From Dreissena polymorpha (lineage: Eukaryota > Mollusca > Bivalvia > Myida > Dreissenidae): a stretch of 64,000 nucleotides of DNA. The stretch spans positions 16,645,522-16,709,521 of the forward strand of contig NC_068366.1 of the NCBI RefSeq assembly GCF_020536995.1, read 5' to 3'. Every line of letters begins with the position of its first letter. Positions within the stretch are counted from its first letter, which is position 1. The translations under genes and the position numbers were made by a program. This document shows positions 32,921 through 44,984 of this stretch, in pieces. The notes below the pieces were generated by a model that saw only the letters and a list, made by a program, of their open reading frames with translations, ran no database searches and was not told where the DNA came from.

Positions 32921-35298
32921 AGATACAGGCGTGGTTAATAGATGAGTACCAGACCATGGGCGTCGCACCGGTTTCGATGTTGCATACTGATATTGATGTA
33001 CCTTTAGAACGTATATACGTAGCCCCGTCCATCAGGGAGCTAAAGAGAGGCCAGAAAAACAGAAATAGTGGGCATGACCTGTTCCACACGTCACTGACAG
33101 GAACAGATGTGAGCAGCTACAATGAGTTACTGTGTCGTGAGGGGAAGCCGGTAAACACAATTTATATCTAAGGTGATCCAGGTTGTGGAAAAACAACGTT
33201 TTCAATAAAGTTCGTTCTTGTTTGGTGTAAAGCCCATTCAAAAAAGGTTGCTTCTAAAGAAGACAAGAGCAGAGAAACAACCAGCGAGGAAACATCAAAT
33301 CAAACAGCATTCAGCGATCTTGACACTTTGAGAAACTACACATTTCTGTTCTTTGTGTCATTGCGGGATTACAGCGGAACCATGTGTAACGTCAGCGAAA
33401 TGATAGAGGATGCTATAAAAAGCAATAAACTAAGTTGGGATGACGGTGTCTGGGAACATAACTGTATTGTTCTGACCGATGCCGCTGACGAATGGTATCA
33501 CCCCGAAATATCTTCCCTTCCGCCATATTTCTCTGTGTGCAAGTGCCGTAAAGACCGAAGTATGCCACAGTATTTAAAGCGAACAAACATTACCAGCATC
33601 ATAACCGCACGTCCATGGAAACTTGCCGAGCTCACAATTAGCGATACTTTAACGCGTCTTTTTGACATAACTGGCGTTTTGAACTACCAAACGTTGGCGG
33701 AAAATGTGTTCCGTGTTTTAGCCGAGATAGACTGTGTATCGGAAAAAGATCGACAAGTCATATCGACTGACTTTTTTAACAAAACGGCCATCCAAAATAT
33801 AGAAAATCTCATGGTTATACCAGCTATGTGTGTGCAATTTGTGCATCAGTTTTACGTTGGACGTTTAACGGGAGGTTCACAATGTGCTATATATAGCAAT
33901 ATGCTAGATATGCATATAGTCAGGGGATTGCAAAAACTTCATATAAAAGAATTGTGTACAGAAGAAATCGTTTGTAAGGATGTACCAGATATATTGAGAA
34001 CAGAAACAACCGAGCATCTCCAGGGTAATATGTCGCTGGTTTGTTCCGCAAGTAAGCTTGCATTTACAATGCTGACAGACACTTGCAAACAATCATCGCT
34101 TGTAATTCCAGAAAACAAAATCAAGAAGCACATTACGGAAACAGAACTGGATTACTTACTTCAAACAGGGATTATTACAAAGAAAAAGTATTTGGCACTT
34201 TGCCCACGAACGAATGTTCCATATATGTTTGTGCACAAAACCATCCAGGAGTTTTTAGCATCGTTGTATATTGCTATGAATCAGACAGAAATGGATACAA
34301 TTCTACACACACTACATTTGGCGTATTGTGATGAAACGTATATTTTGGACATAGGCCAGTTGTTCATCTTTACGTGTGGAATGTGTCCCCTGGCAGCTGA
34401 AAGAATGTCGGAGCACATCAAGGATATCATCTCATGTCACCTGGAAAGCAAACTACAGGATACTTTATCAGAATTTTATTTTCCATCCAAATTTTTGTAT
34501 GAAGCACAGCAGATTATATTGAATGGCTATACTGAAGGCGAAGCAAATGGACGGACGTGCGTTCATCTCACGTTCAGTCATATCACATATGAACTTTCTT
34601 ACATATTGCAAACGTGTCGACGAGAAGAAGTGTTCAAAACTTTAATTGATATGAATAAATCAAATATTGTCAGCATCGTAAAACCATATTCCTCATCCGG
34701 AGATTATTTACAGGAAGTCATTTCGCGTTCGAGAGAAACGTTGTCGTATCTTACGCTCTCAGGTCAAGGATACATTGACCTACATGGTCTAAAGCTCAAG
34801 TACTTTGCATGTCGTGGATATAACGGTGTACATAATTTAGACTTTAGTAATATGGTGAAATGTGAGTTACAAATAGTGGAACCCTCGGAAGAAAGGGTCA
34901 TCTTCAAATCGATGTCAACAACTGGTGAAAACATCAAATTTCTTGTAATTGAGAAATGTACATCAGTTGATCTGCTCTGTACATCTCTTACAAACATGAG
35001 AAGCCTACACAGACTTACATTATTCAATACAAAACTTGCGAATACACCGTTGCACGATTACCTTCCTGAATCAATCAGAGAAGTAAAATTCTATAAACCG
35101 AGCGTTTCCAATCAAGTTATTAGGTCGATGTTGAAATGGTCACAGTCACGGGACGTTTGCGTTAAATGCAAATTAATAACCTGCAGTATTTCATATCTGT
35201 CTTCAGATGAGATGAACGTGTTTCACTGGATACAGCAGCAAGGCGGCATTGTTATTGAATATATATCCTCTAACGGTATTTGCTGGAGCAGTCGTTGA
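32921..35298 (+). CDS. NLR-like gene exon 4: NACHT and C-terminal region
   Basis: The acceptor CTGTCTTGCAG starts it. The frame runs IQAWLIDEYQTMGVAPVSM ... NTIYI, TAA (33169-33171), then GDPGCGKTTFSIKF (Walker A), VSLRDYSG, CIVLTDAADEWYHP (Walker B), SIITARPWKLAELT (sensor-1-like), VHKTIQEFLASLYIA (winged helix) and a leucine-rich C-terminus ending at TGA 35296-35298. Apart from the one TAA directly before the P-loop, where relatives usually have Gln, about 790 codons are open. The length and order match bivalve NACHT receptors. Confidence 0.85.
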
Positions 35299-35393
35299 TT
35301 TTCTAACATTAACTACTAGTATTCGATACATTACTGTGCTAACAATGTGGTTATCTATGAATATAAATTATATTAACCACTCTGTCAAACAAC

Positions 35394-35609
35394 TTGCCAC
35401 TCACCTTAGGAACTTTTAGACCAATGTTTAACAAAATTCTTACTTGTTCTAATTTCGATCTTAAACAGTACACATTTCACAGTTTACGAATTGGCGCTTG
35501 CACTCAAGCAGTCATTTCTGGAAAGTCCGAACAGGAAATCATGTTAATGGGGAGGTGGAAATCCAAAGCTTACAGACGATATATCCGTCTGCCTCATGTC
35601 ACCACATAA
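35394..35609 (+). pseudogene. Tyrosine-recombinase C-terminal fragment (mobile-element fossil)
   Basis: A short frame carries FHSLRIGACTQAVISGKS, then MLMGRWKSKAYRRYIR. This is the HxxR box and the terminal Tyr region of the tyrosine recombinase family found in DIRS/Ngaro retroelements and Cryptons. Only the C-terminal end is visible, just after the NLR-like gene; the element is broken. The direct repeats at 36538-37243 might belong to it. Confidence 0.75.
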
Positions 35610-36502
35610 CTCCCAGAATCTCATTTCATTTTCAGTCTTATCATCACCACAACTGAAACATTTAACTGAAGGTATTGGTTGTGTACCTTCAAGTTATTTC
35701 TTTTCATATTTACTATGGGCTTTTTGTGGATCGGATACAATGTTCATATGATGACAATTGTGTATATACTATTCCTTTGTGTGTGTGTAATTACTAGTTA
35801 TCTTGGTTTCTTATGGTGTTGATTGCACTAAAAGTGTGCGTTAACATGTGAACCAATGCTAACCAACTGTAAATACCTGTACATAAAGCTTGTGTTTTTT
35901 TATTGAGTATCTTATCTTAGAGGTCAAATTCATTTTCTGTTGTGTATATTGTTCATGTTCAACAGCTTTTTACTACTTGTATCTGCATTGCAAACCCATG
36001 TGTGTTTTACTTCCGCATTAAAATTGTCTGTATTATTATTTTCAATCATTGCGGGACCATACCACATTTTATAATCAACTATGTTAACTTGCTTGTACAT
36101 ACATATATCATTACTAGATGTTGTCTTAATACTTTTTTTCAGTTATAATTTACATGTATTCTCTATGGAATTATGTTCCAAATATACTGTCATTGTCTCA
36201 CTCGAATTATGTTTTACACATACTGCCATTGTCAGCTTGCGATGTGCCATGAAACCTTTTCACCTTGTGTCATTTACCACTTATTTTACTTACATCATGC
36301 CAGTTCTATTGCATTCTTATGTTTTATACGTTTTACTAGTTAGTATTTTATTTTACTTTTATTTGTCAACTTTTGCATTTTTTGCTTTTGTCTTACATAA
36401 TGAAATGCCAGACTGTTCATGTATATAATACTATGCTCAACTTCCATATTTATGCATAAATGGTTTGTCTGTAATTTCCTGATATGAAACTTTCTATAGG
36501 AC
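35610..36502. other. T-rich sequence with no gene seen
   Basis: Long T-rich stretches; the hydrophobic frames here follow from base composition. It may be the 3' non-coding part of the recombinase-bearing fossil. Confidence 0.35.
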
Positions 36503-36537
36503 TTGCGCTCTCCATTTCCTTGGTTGGACTTGTTTGA

Positions 36538-36733
36538 GGACTTTGTTGTTCGTCCAACTTTATGGGACAATTTTGCCCATTTTTGATGGTTTATTTACTT
36601 TATTGCTTTTTGTTTACCAATCAATAAATGCCGGTTGTCGCTTCTGCGCCAGCCCTTTTCAAATCCACACATTTGTTGTTTGGTTTCTATGTCCCACAAA
36701 TGAACAAGGAAATTTGGAGAGCGAAAATATAAA
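36538..36733. repeat. Long direct repeat, copy 1 (about 196 bp)
   Basis: Begins GGACTTTGTTGTTCGTCCAA and ends GGAGAGCGAAAATATAAA. It is nearly identical to 37048-37243. An inverted match to its end (GCGCTCTCCATTTCCTTGG) lies just before it at about 36505. Confidence 0.85.
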
Positions 36734-37047
36734 ATTATAATTTATAAGACGCAGGAGTTATAAATTGATTTATATTTAAAGCGTACTCACTCGCTACTTA
36801 CTGCTTTGTAACCTTCTAATTTATACCGGAAGTAGCATCACTTCATCCGAACAAAGCAGATTTCATTGTGTCTGAAGCGCAATTTTAACCACCATCCCAC
36901 CCCTTCCTCTTGCGTCGTTAGGATTTTCAATGTATTTTTTACTGTGATTTTACTGTGTTGTAATTTCACTGTATAATGATTACTTGCATGCATAATAGAC
37001 ATGCCACAGTGGTATTATGCCGAACTTTGTTGTTCGTCCAATTTTAT

Positions 37048-37243
37048 GGACTTTGTTGTTCGTCCAACTTTATTGGACAATTTTGCCCATTTTTGATGGT
37101 TTATTTACTTTATTGCTTTTTGTTTACCAATCAATAAATGCCGGTTGTCGCTTCTGCGCCAGCCATTTTCAAATCCACACATTTGTTGTTTGGTTTCTAT
37201 GTCCCACAAATGAACAAGGAAATTTGGAGAGCGAAAATATAAA
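37048..37243. repeat. Long direct repeat, copy 2 (about 196 bp)
   Basis: Second copy of 36538-36733. The first 17 bp are repeated once more just upstream (CTTTGTTGTTCGTCCAA at about 37026). Such split direct repeats would fit a YR-type retroelement end, but this is inference. Confidence 0.85.
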
Positions 37244-37259
37244 TTATATTAACAACATG

Positions 37260-38180
37260 ATTGCTAGGGATTAGAATATTTGTAGGACAATATATGTGTT
37301 TTAAGGATAATTGTATTGGAAAGGAGAGTGTGTGTATTAATTTTGAAAGTGCGTTGTTATGCATGAAGAAACTTCTTGCCCAAAGAAATGGTTTGTTCGA
37401 GAATGTGCGGTATATGCGTTAGAGATTGATACTAATATATTCTTTAGAAGCGAACTACATGTCGTTGTGAATGAATACTGTTTACACGCAATACAATGTA
37501 TATAGCATGCAGATATGGTATTGTTCGTAGTGTCTTATTATTTATTTTTTTGGAAGCATTATTTCGTATTATTACTTCTACTGTGTTGTGAAAGAATTTT
37601 TGTTATTAGATTAAAAATTGTAGATACATATCCTTACATACACTTAGTTAGTGCTTTAATAAACAAATTTTCAATCGTTTTAAAACTACATGTATTTATA
37701 ACAATACTGACAATAACCGTTTTGACCAGTGTAATAATGGATACATGTTTATTAAAAGTATTTTGATGATTCCATATTTGAGTGCATATTAATATGCATT
37801 TTCCGAACACTCTTTTAACATTAAGCTGGTAGTGCTACACATATGCATGCTTGAGTCATGTGCGAATGATACACAACGGATGCAAATCCGTTCGCAGCAT
37901 TGCGAAATACAAATTAATTGGTTATTTAATGAACGGGCGGCCCAACATATTCGTAAAAGCTTATCTTCTGTTATATTGCGTTTTCGTTAAATGAATGTTT
38001 GTTTAATTTTTATAAATATCTATGGAAAACCTACGGGATTTACAACCTTATTCGTACATGTACTATCACGTCTATCTCAAATCATTGTATCGTGTTTATA
38101 TATTTTGATTATGCATCACTTAGTATTATGCTGACTACATTTAAACATGGGGGTATTATTATTATTATAAAAATAACCGA
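37260..38180. other. No gene recognised
   Basis: AT-rich, with no domain-bearing or splice-bounded frame. Confidence 0.4.
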
Positions 38181-38189
38181 TTACCCAAG

Positions 38190-38525
38190 TGTCTCGTTAA
38201 ACGTGCAACTAAATGTTAAACATTGTTATTTTGTAAGCTATGTTATAGACGTGCAACGAAGTAAAAACTATTGTTATTATGAATTCTTAGTAATAGACGT
38301 GCCACTAAGTGCAAACCATTGCTTTTATGAAGGCTAGTTCCACTGCCGATGTAATTATTAAGGCTTTGTAATACAAATCACTTAATGTCTGGAACTGTAA
38401 AATATTGTTATTATGAAGGCTATGCAATAGGAGTGACACTAAGTGTAAAACATAGTTATTGAGAAGGCTTTGTAATACACATGCCACTTAGTGTAAAACA
38501 TTATTATCATGAAGGCTATGCATAA
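38190..38525. repeat. Degenerate tandem array, about 55-65-bp units, five to six copies
   Basis: Variants of GCCACTAAGTGTAAAACATT and ATTATGAAGGCTATGTAATA alternate through the stretch. Confidence 0.75.
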
Positions 38526-38529
38526 ATAC

Positions 38530-41179
38530 ATCATAAACTCTAAATATCGCATCGTGCTTTAACATTATCAAACATTGAATAACAAAAACGAGAACACGAA
38601 CACATAACATGAAGGCATACAATTAGAATGCTACGATGCAAAATCAAGAAAAAAACAAGGTATTGAACATGAGATCGCGATGAGGGGACACAAGATTGCG
38701 GTGAGATAATACTATACGGATCTCGTGTCCGCTCGTTCATATAGTGTTCTCACGTTCTCGCGCTTATAATCCTGAGTTCGACGATACGGAACAGCGAGTG
38801 AAATTAACGGACCAACATGGTTATAGCCTTTTCCGCGTTTTTGTTAATGATATTTCTGTTATGTTTAGGCTGCGTTCTTAGCACGTTACTAGGTCAACCT
38901 TGGATTTTATCTTGCGATTTTCTGTCAATGCCAGTAAAACTCATAACTTGAGCAATCTGTACATGTTTAAAAATTGCAAAGGGACTTCTCGCGACGTTGT
39001 GTATGGAAGCAATTAAAATTCCAGCCTTAGATATATGCACGGGCTTAGCAGAAGATGAATATATGTATGTACAAGAAATCGAGTATCATGTATGCAAATA
39101 AAGGCCGCTGTCGTTATGCAGCAGTTGGTATTATTTACCAAAAACTCGAAGAATTTTAATAGTACTTCGTATTGCGGAGCAAGAAAGTCGTGAAAAAACA
39201 GTGGATTATAAAAATGAGATACAATTTCATCGACAATCATCATGAATTCGATGATCAGTACGCATTTCAACAAAATAAAAATACTTGGAAATAAATCAAG
39301 AACGTGCCAACTAATCGCATTAAAAGATCAATATGTCCATTAATGTTACAACATGTTAACGTTTAGTTAAATAACGTATTTGAGGAAATTCAAATGTTTT
39401 AAGAGACGGATGCCAAATTTTCATGAACACATCTTTTACCGATCATCTCAAAGACAATGGCACTACGATTCCAGATAATTCGACAGATACCTTACTAGTG
39501 AATCAGAAATGCAGAATTCGCTGTGGAATACTGCTATAGTAAGCAGGCAGTCAATAAAAATGTATGTACTGAGGTAAATCAAAAACGAATTACCGCAACA
39601 TGTTCTCATCTCTTTGGAATATGATAATAAAATGGAAAGGGAAGTGTAAAGGGAAGTGCTTCCTATAAGTAGAGCTCAATATAAAGGGAGTTTTCCAATC
39701 TCTTTTAAATGTTGTGACTACGCATTAGTATCGTTTTCGTGATGCGATTCTAATGAGCACCAATGACAAAGGATTTTATGAGATGTATTGGCCGCTTTAA
39801 GATCCCTTGCTCCCCTTATCTAGAGTCCTGCTATACGTTCAATTGAACACAGTCGTGTTGATCCGCATGATCCGTTGTATTTTCAATTCTCTTAATCTCA
39901 GTTTACCACTTAAAAACAAGTTAATTATTTTGACAATTATTTCGGTCGTCACTTGAAATACATTACTTCAGAAATAAGCATTTGAATCTTATTTAAAATT
40001 TGCACTTATAATATTAACTATATAAATTAATAGTAATAAGATTTTTGAAAACGAACAACGCCATTGGTTATATTTTACATGTGTATGTAATTACATTATG
40101 CATAGATTCCCAATGTATCGGGCTTGACAATGCAAATTGATTCGTACTATATTTTTTTTGTAAGAATAGCCATAATATACATAAATGCATTTTAGGTAGA
40201 AGATAAATCTCGGTTATCAGAGTGCCCAATTTGTTGAAAGTCCCTGTTATCCGAAGTGCCCTATATCGGGAATCATAGTATCCGCAACTTAATAAATACT
40301 ACCTATTTAAACATGCTGTATCTTCGTTTATATTTCATTGAATACTATCAAAATTTCAGTATTCGAAGCACAGTGATTACTCTACATACTGAAATATCGA
40401 TCAATTTCTTGCAATATTTCTAAGTAGTTTTATTTTGTTTAAATGTTTACTGTTCATCCAGTTTATGCTGTTTTCCGACCGAATTTTCTATGTTTTGGGG
40501 AAAAATCTACCATTCTTCCGTGATTTTTTCTTTGCAATAGAAAAGGATACATGTTTATAAACTCGACCATGCGCCTTGTCTAAAAAAACTTATCTTTATT
40601 ATATAACTTTAAAAAAATGAACTTACCTCTCGCGCGTGGCTTTTGTTGTTATCTGGTATCGAAGTGCCATCTGTTATCTAATTATCCGCATACCCAGCGT
40701 GTGTCAGCTCGGGGTCGCGAAGGCTTAACGTGTTAGACAGCATATGGCATTCCTATTGTTGCTAAAGTGTTTCATTTAACCAGTAATTGTAAATATATGA
40801 TGTATGCTGCACTTTTGTTTGAATCACAAAAAGGTAGAATGAGTAGATGATTATTTAAATTAAAAACAAAAAGTTAACGGTATTGTATTTTGTGAAGAAA
40901 ATCTTAAATTAATATTAACAAAATATATGGCATAACCAAACAGCGATTCAATATATATATATATATATATATAAAGACCTAGGATTCGTGCAGTATGTAA
41001 TGCTGTAATGCCAGAACAGAAAAGAAACTAATCTTTATGCTTCATATGTCACATAATACAATGAATATACATGTATTGGGACAAAATGTAAGCGAATATC
41101 AATTATGCAATCACATGAAATAACACAACAACAGGAAATCAGAAACACTGCATATTTTGGAAAAGGTGGTCTAAGGAGT
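38530..41179. other. No gene recognised
   Basis: Contains an AT dinucleotide run at about 40950-40973. The phrase 'GAAGTGCC' next to TTATC occurs near 40250 and 40665, perhaps the remains of an old repeat. No exon-like stretch. Confidence 0.4.
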
Positions 41180-41277
41180 TTAAAGGGGCCTTTTCACAGA
41201 TTTGGGCATGTATTGAAGTTTGTCATTAAATGCTTTATATTGATGAATGTAAACATTGGATCTAAAAAGCTCCAGTA

Positions 41278-43157
41278 AACAAGAGGGCCTGAAAGGCACA
41301 AAGTCGCTCACCCGAGATTCAAAGGAACTGACCTGTTCTGTGCAGCCCAAGATGTTATTAGAACAAAATGTTCTTACCAACTTTCATGACTAGTGAACAC
41401 CCTGGCAGCCACGTTTTTCAACAGACCAGAACTATTTTCATACACATCCAAGATATCATTTAAACAAATATACTGAAAAGTTTTATGAAGATTCATAAGT
41501 CCATATAAGGAAAAATGCCCCGCCCACTGGTGGCCATGTTTTTCAAGCAACTGATACCATTTTCGAACTTGTTCAAGATATCATTGGGACAAATCTTCTG
41601 ACAAAGTTTCATGATGATCGTACAATAAATATGGCTTCTAGAGTGTTAACAGGGTTTTACTATAGCTATATAAGGAAAAATGCCACGTCCCCCTTGGCGG
41701 CAATATTTTTCCACCAACCGAAACCATTTTCGAACTCATCCAAGATATCATTGGGACAAATCGTCTGACCAAGTTTTATGATGATCAGACAATAAATGTG
41801 GCCTCTAGAGTGTTAATAAGGTTTTACTAAAGCAATATACAGCCATATTAGGAAAAATGCCCCGCCCCCTGGTGGCCATGTTTTTAAAGCAACCGAAATC
41901 ATTTTCGAACTCATCCAAGATATCATTGGGACAAATCTTCTAACCAAGTTCCATGAAGATCGGAAAATAAATGTGGCCTCTAGAGTGTTAACAAGGTTTT
42001 ACTATAGCCATATAAGGAAAAATGCCCCGCCCCCCTGGCAGCAATGTTTTTCAAGCAACAGGCATCATTTTTAAACTCGTCCAAGATATTATTGGCATGA
42101 ATCTGCTGACCAAGTTTCATAAAGATCGGATAATAAATGTGGTCTCTAGAGTGTTAACAAGATTTTACTATAGCCATATATAGCCATATAAGGAAAAATG
42201 CCCAGCCCCTTGGCAGCCATGTTTTTCAAGCAAACGTAACCATTTTCGAACTCATCCAAGATATCATTGAGACCAATCTTCTGACCAAATTTCATGAAGA
42301 TTGGATAATAAATTTGGCCTCAAGAGTGTTAACAAGGTTTTACTATAGCCATATATAGCCAAAAAAGGAAAAATGCCCCGCCCCTTGGCAGCCATATTTT
42401 TCAAGCAAATGTAACTATTTTCGAACTTATCCAAGATATCATTGAGACCAATCTTCTGAAAAAATTTCATGAAGATTTGACAATAAATGTGGCCTATAGA
42501 GTGTTAGCAAGGTTTTAACAAGGGAGTTAACTACCAGTATTATAAAGTATGTACAGGTTATCTTTCTTAAACATTAGACTGTTCACATGTTTTCACTATA
42601 TACATGTACATATAGAGAAAAGTGCCCCGCCCCCTGGCGGCCATGTTTTTACACCAATGTGGACCATTTTCGAACTCGTCTGAGATATCAATGAAAGCAA
42701 TCTTTTTACCAAGTTTCAAGTTGATTGGGCAAAAATTGTGACTTCTAGAGTGTTCACAAAGTTTCTCTATAGCCATATAAGGAATACTGCCCCGCCCCCT
42801 GGCGGCCATGTTTTTCAATGGACCGGAACCATTTCTGAACTCAATCAACATATCATTTAGACAAACATTTTGACAACGTTTCATGAAGATTGAACATCAA
42901 ATGTGACTTCTACAGTGTTCACAAGGTTTTTCTTTTTTTGACCTAGTGACCTAGTTTTTGACCCAGCATGACCCAGTTTTGAACTCAGTCGAGGTATCAA
43001 TGGGACAAATGTTCTGACCAAGTTTCATGAAGATCGGACAATAAATGTGGCCTCTGGAGTGTTCACAAGGCAAAATGTTGACGACGCACGACTGACGACG
43101 GACAAAAGGCTATCACAAAAGCTCACCATGAGCACGTTGTGTTCAGGTGAGCTAAAA
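41278..43157. mobile_element. Array element with about 165-190-bp units, inserted in the TTAA element
   Basis: Starts ACAAGAGGGCCTGAAAGGC ... CGCTCACCCGAG and ends GCTCACCATGAGCACGTTG ... GGTGAGCTAAAA, so the edges are loosely inverted. In between about ten units repeat ATGCCCCGCCCCCTGGCGGC, AACCATTTTCGAACTC, CAAGATATCATTGGGACAAA and TTTCATGAAGATCGGA. The minus strand shows a periodic peptide (KNMAARGRGIFPYMA), a product of the repeat. Also at 56665-58400 and, in fragment, 47681-48208. Confidence 0.85.
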
Positions 43158-43184
43158 CAATAATAAAATAAAATAAAGAAAAAG

Positions 43185-43263
43185 TGTAATCCGCAACTGG
43201 GCTTGAACCACTGGCCCGTTGGAGTAACAGTTTATCGCTTTGACCACTCGGCCATCCGTGCTC
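43185..43263 (-). repeat. tRNA-derived segment (Ser/Leu-like) in the TTAA element
   Basis: On the minus strand: GGATGGCCGAGTGGTCAAAG, a good class II tRNA D-arm/A-box, then a variable stretch, then GTGGTTCAAGCCCAG with a full B-box GGTTCAAGCCC. The acceptor stem is not convincing. A Pol III promoter could still be active. Confidence 0.7.
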
Positions 43264-43472
43264 ATACACTGAGTCATGTACTTGATACTTTATATAAGCA
43301 ATCCCCAGGTTTTTAAATCATCAAAATATGCATATAATGGATATTTTAGAGCATGGTAAATGTGCATTATTACTGTTTCCTCACAAATATCATAACTACA
43401 GCGAAAATTTGCGAATCTGAAACTTTTTTTTAAATTTTGTCAATTTACAAAAACGTGAAAAGGCCCGTTTAA

Positions 43473-44940
43473 TCAGCTTCTGAGATGATACAAACTACCA
43501 TAGAAGGATATCATGTTATAGATGACGAGTTTGAAGGTTAAATTAATAAACATTCAAACATAACGATTATATAAGTGTTTGGTGTGGATAAAGACAAATC
43601 TGTGTTGTAAGACACGGCTGCACACATCAAATCACCAATCCCGCTTAAGTTCGGTACCGCGACACATGACTCTTTAGTCTTTAGAGTTTAAACAGAATTC
43701 ATTTAATGTTCCTTTCGTGTTTAATAGAACTTTTAGAAATACGTTCAGAATTATTTCTTGTACGTAAGATGAGAACAGTCTGGGAAATTCTTGGATATTT
43801 CTATCGGTCAGCGATTGTCAGTCGGATTTAAGTCATACATATCCACGTCATACATAGTGCAAGAGGTTGTCATAAGGGCAATGTTAGCTGAATTCGTCGA
43901 TCTGTGACATGATGTTCAGTGGGTCGTGGTAGCCAATTGTTGGTCGTACATGCCGAATTTGATTAGGCGCTAAAACATGGATTAATTTTTAAGTCAAGTG
44001 AGAAAGGAAACAAAAAAACAACAAAATCGATGTTAATTGTTATACAGAAATTATAGCATACATTTATCTAAATTAGGTCGGCAAAAGTAAGCAAAACCCT
44101 TTATCAAAAATGTTGTAACTCCACCTGTAGACCTCGCCTTTATTAGTAAACTGTCTTATTGATTGGGCGTTACAGTGGTTAAAAAGTTAAGAAAGCCTAA
44201 TGATGCCTTTCTGCATACACATGTAATAAGAAAAGATGTCAAGCGAAATTCGCCTTGTGCATTCTGTTTTGGTGATCTTTTATCAGCGGATTATCTATTA
44301 CCCCTAGTGATAATAACAATTATGGTGATTGCATGTAAAGTACCAATTACTCATTTAAAGAATCAAAACTTGTAACTTCATGATTATTTATTGAGTTTGT
44401 AACATGTGTGGCAATCGCCAGTTTCTTAAGAAACCAATTTTAAGTTTCATTCGCAAAAGGTGATTTGGATGTCACCAATTTTAAGTTTCATTCGCAAAAG
44501 GCGATTTGGCTGTCGAAAAAGGTATCATATCTTTCTTATTATCCAAGGATGTCTTCTTACATTGTGATATGTTTGTGTATGTGTCTTGAAGATGAATACA
44601 TGTATAACCCTGAGAGTATTCTTTGACTCACTTAAAAATTTCACTAAAGCATTTTGGTGCCGTGATTCAGATGTCTGCAGTTACAAATCCAGTTCTTCAT
44701 ATACCCTCATAATCTCTTGTCCAATCACTGGGGCCCCTTCATAAAGTCTTCTCCTTGTAAAGCAAGATTTATTTAAAACTCAACCACTATATATGTATGG
44801 CACAAAATCCCATGAAGAAGAGATATTAATAAGAAGTAACCCCTACCATGTATGCCTTGATTATCAGAGCAAATGTCAAACATACGATACGAAATAAAAA
44901 AACACGTTCCTCATCAGTGCTCAAAGTTTAAGTTTATAGC
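43473..44940. other. No gene recognised
   Basis: The only structure seen is a 37-bp direct repeat (CACCAATTTTAAGTTTCATT CGCAAAAGG) at about 44430 and 44475. Confidence 0.4.
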
Positions 44941-44984
44941 CAATCCTCAAGTTGTTGCATATATCACAGCTTTAGGGATCACAC

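Larger units (their letters stand above)
25447..35298 (+). pseudogene. DZIP3-HEPN + NACHT (NLR-like) gene, four exons, with lesions
   Basis: Exons 25447-26034, 29616-29757, 31716-32076 and 32921-35298 have canonical splice edges. The joins 1-2, 2-3 and 3-4 agree in phase except for a one-base excess in exon 2. Domain order: DZIP3-like HEPN with a Cys-rich knuckle (about residues 1-240), a coiled-coil linker, a NACHT ATPase (Walker A GDPGCGKTTF, Walker B VLTDAADEW, sensor-like ITARPWK), a winged-helix segment (VHKTIQEFLASLYI) and a C-terminal region with leucine-rich-like spacing. About 1,155 residues in all. Bivalves carry many such receptors, thought to sense intracellular danger; function here is inferred. 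A frameshift in exon 2 and TAA codons at 31731 and 33169 suggest a pseudogene, an allele defect or sequence error. Confidence 0.75.
41180..43472. mobile_element. TTAA-TIR element with tRNA-like core, interrupted by an array element
   Basis: Left end TTAAAGGGGCCTTTTCAC, right end GTGAAAAGGCCCGTTTAA. The left arm (to about 41277) and the right arm (from about 43158) together match the family seen at 4665-6397. A minus-strand tRNA-like segment lies at 43185-43263. The 1.9 kb between the arms is another repeat element. Confidence 0.85.

Noticed and set aside
35942-36428. Hydrophobic frames suggesting a membrane protein
   Set aside because: T-rich composition yields Phe/Leu/Ile runs; no Met-context, homology or splicing evidence.
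42264-42884. Periodic minus-strand peptides (KNMAARGRGIFPYMA)
   Set aside because: They arise from the tandem units of the array element; frames break irregularly and no domain fits.
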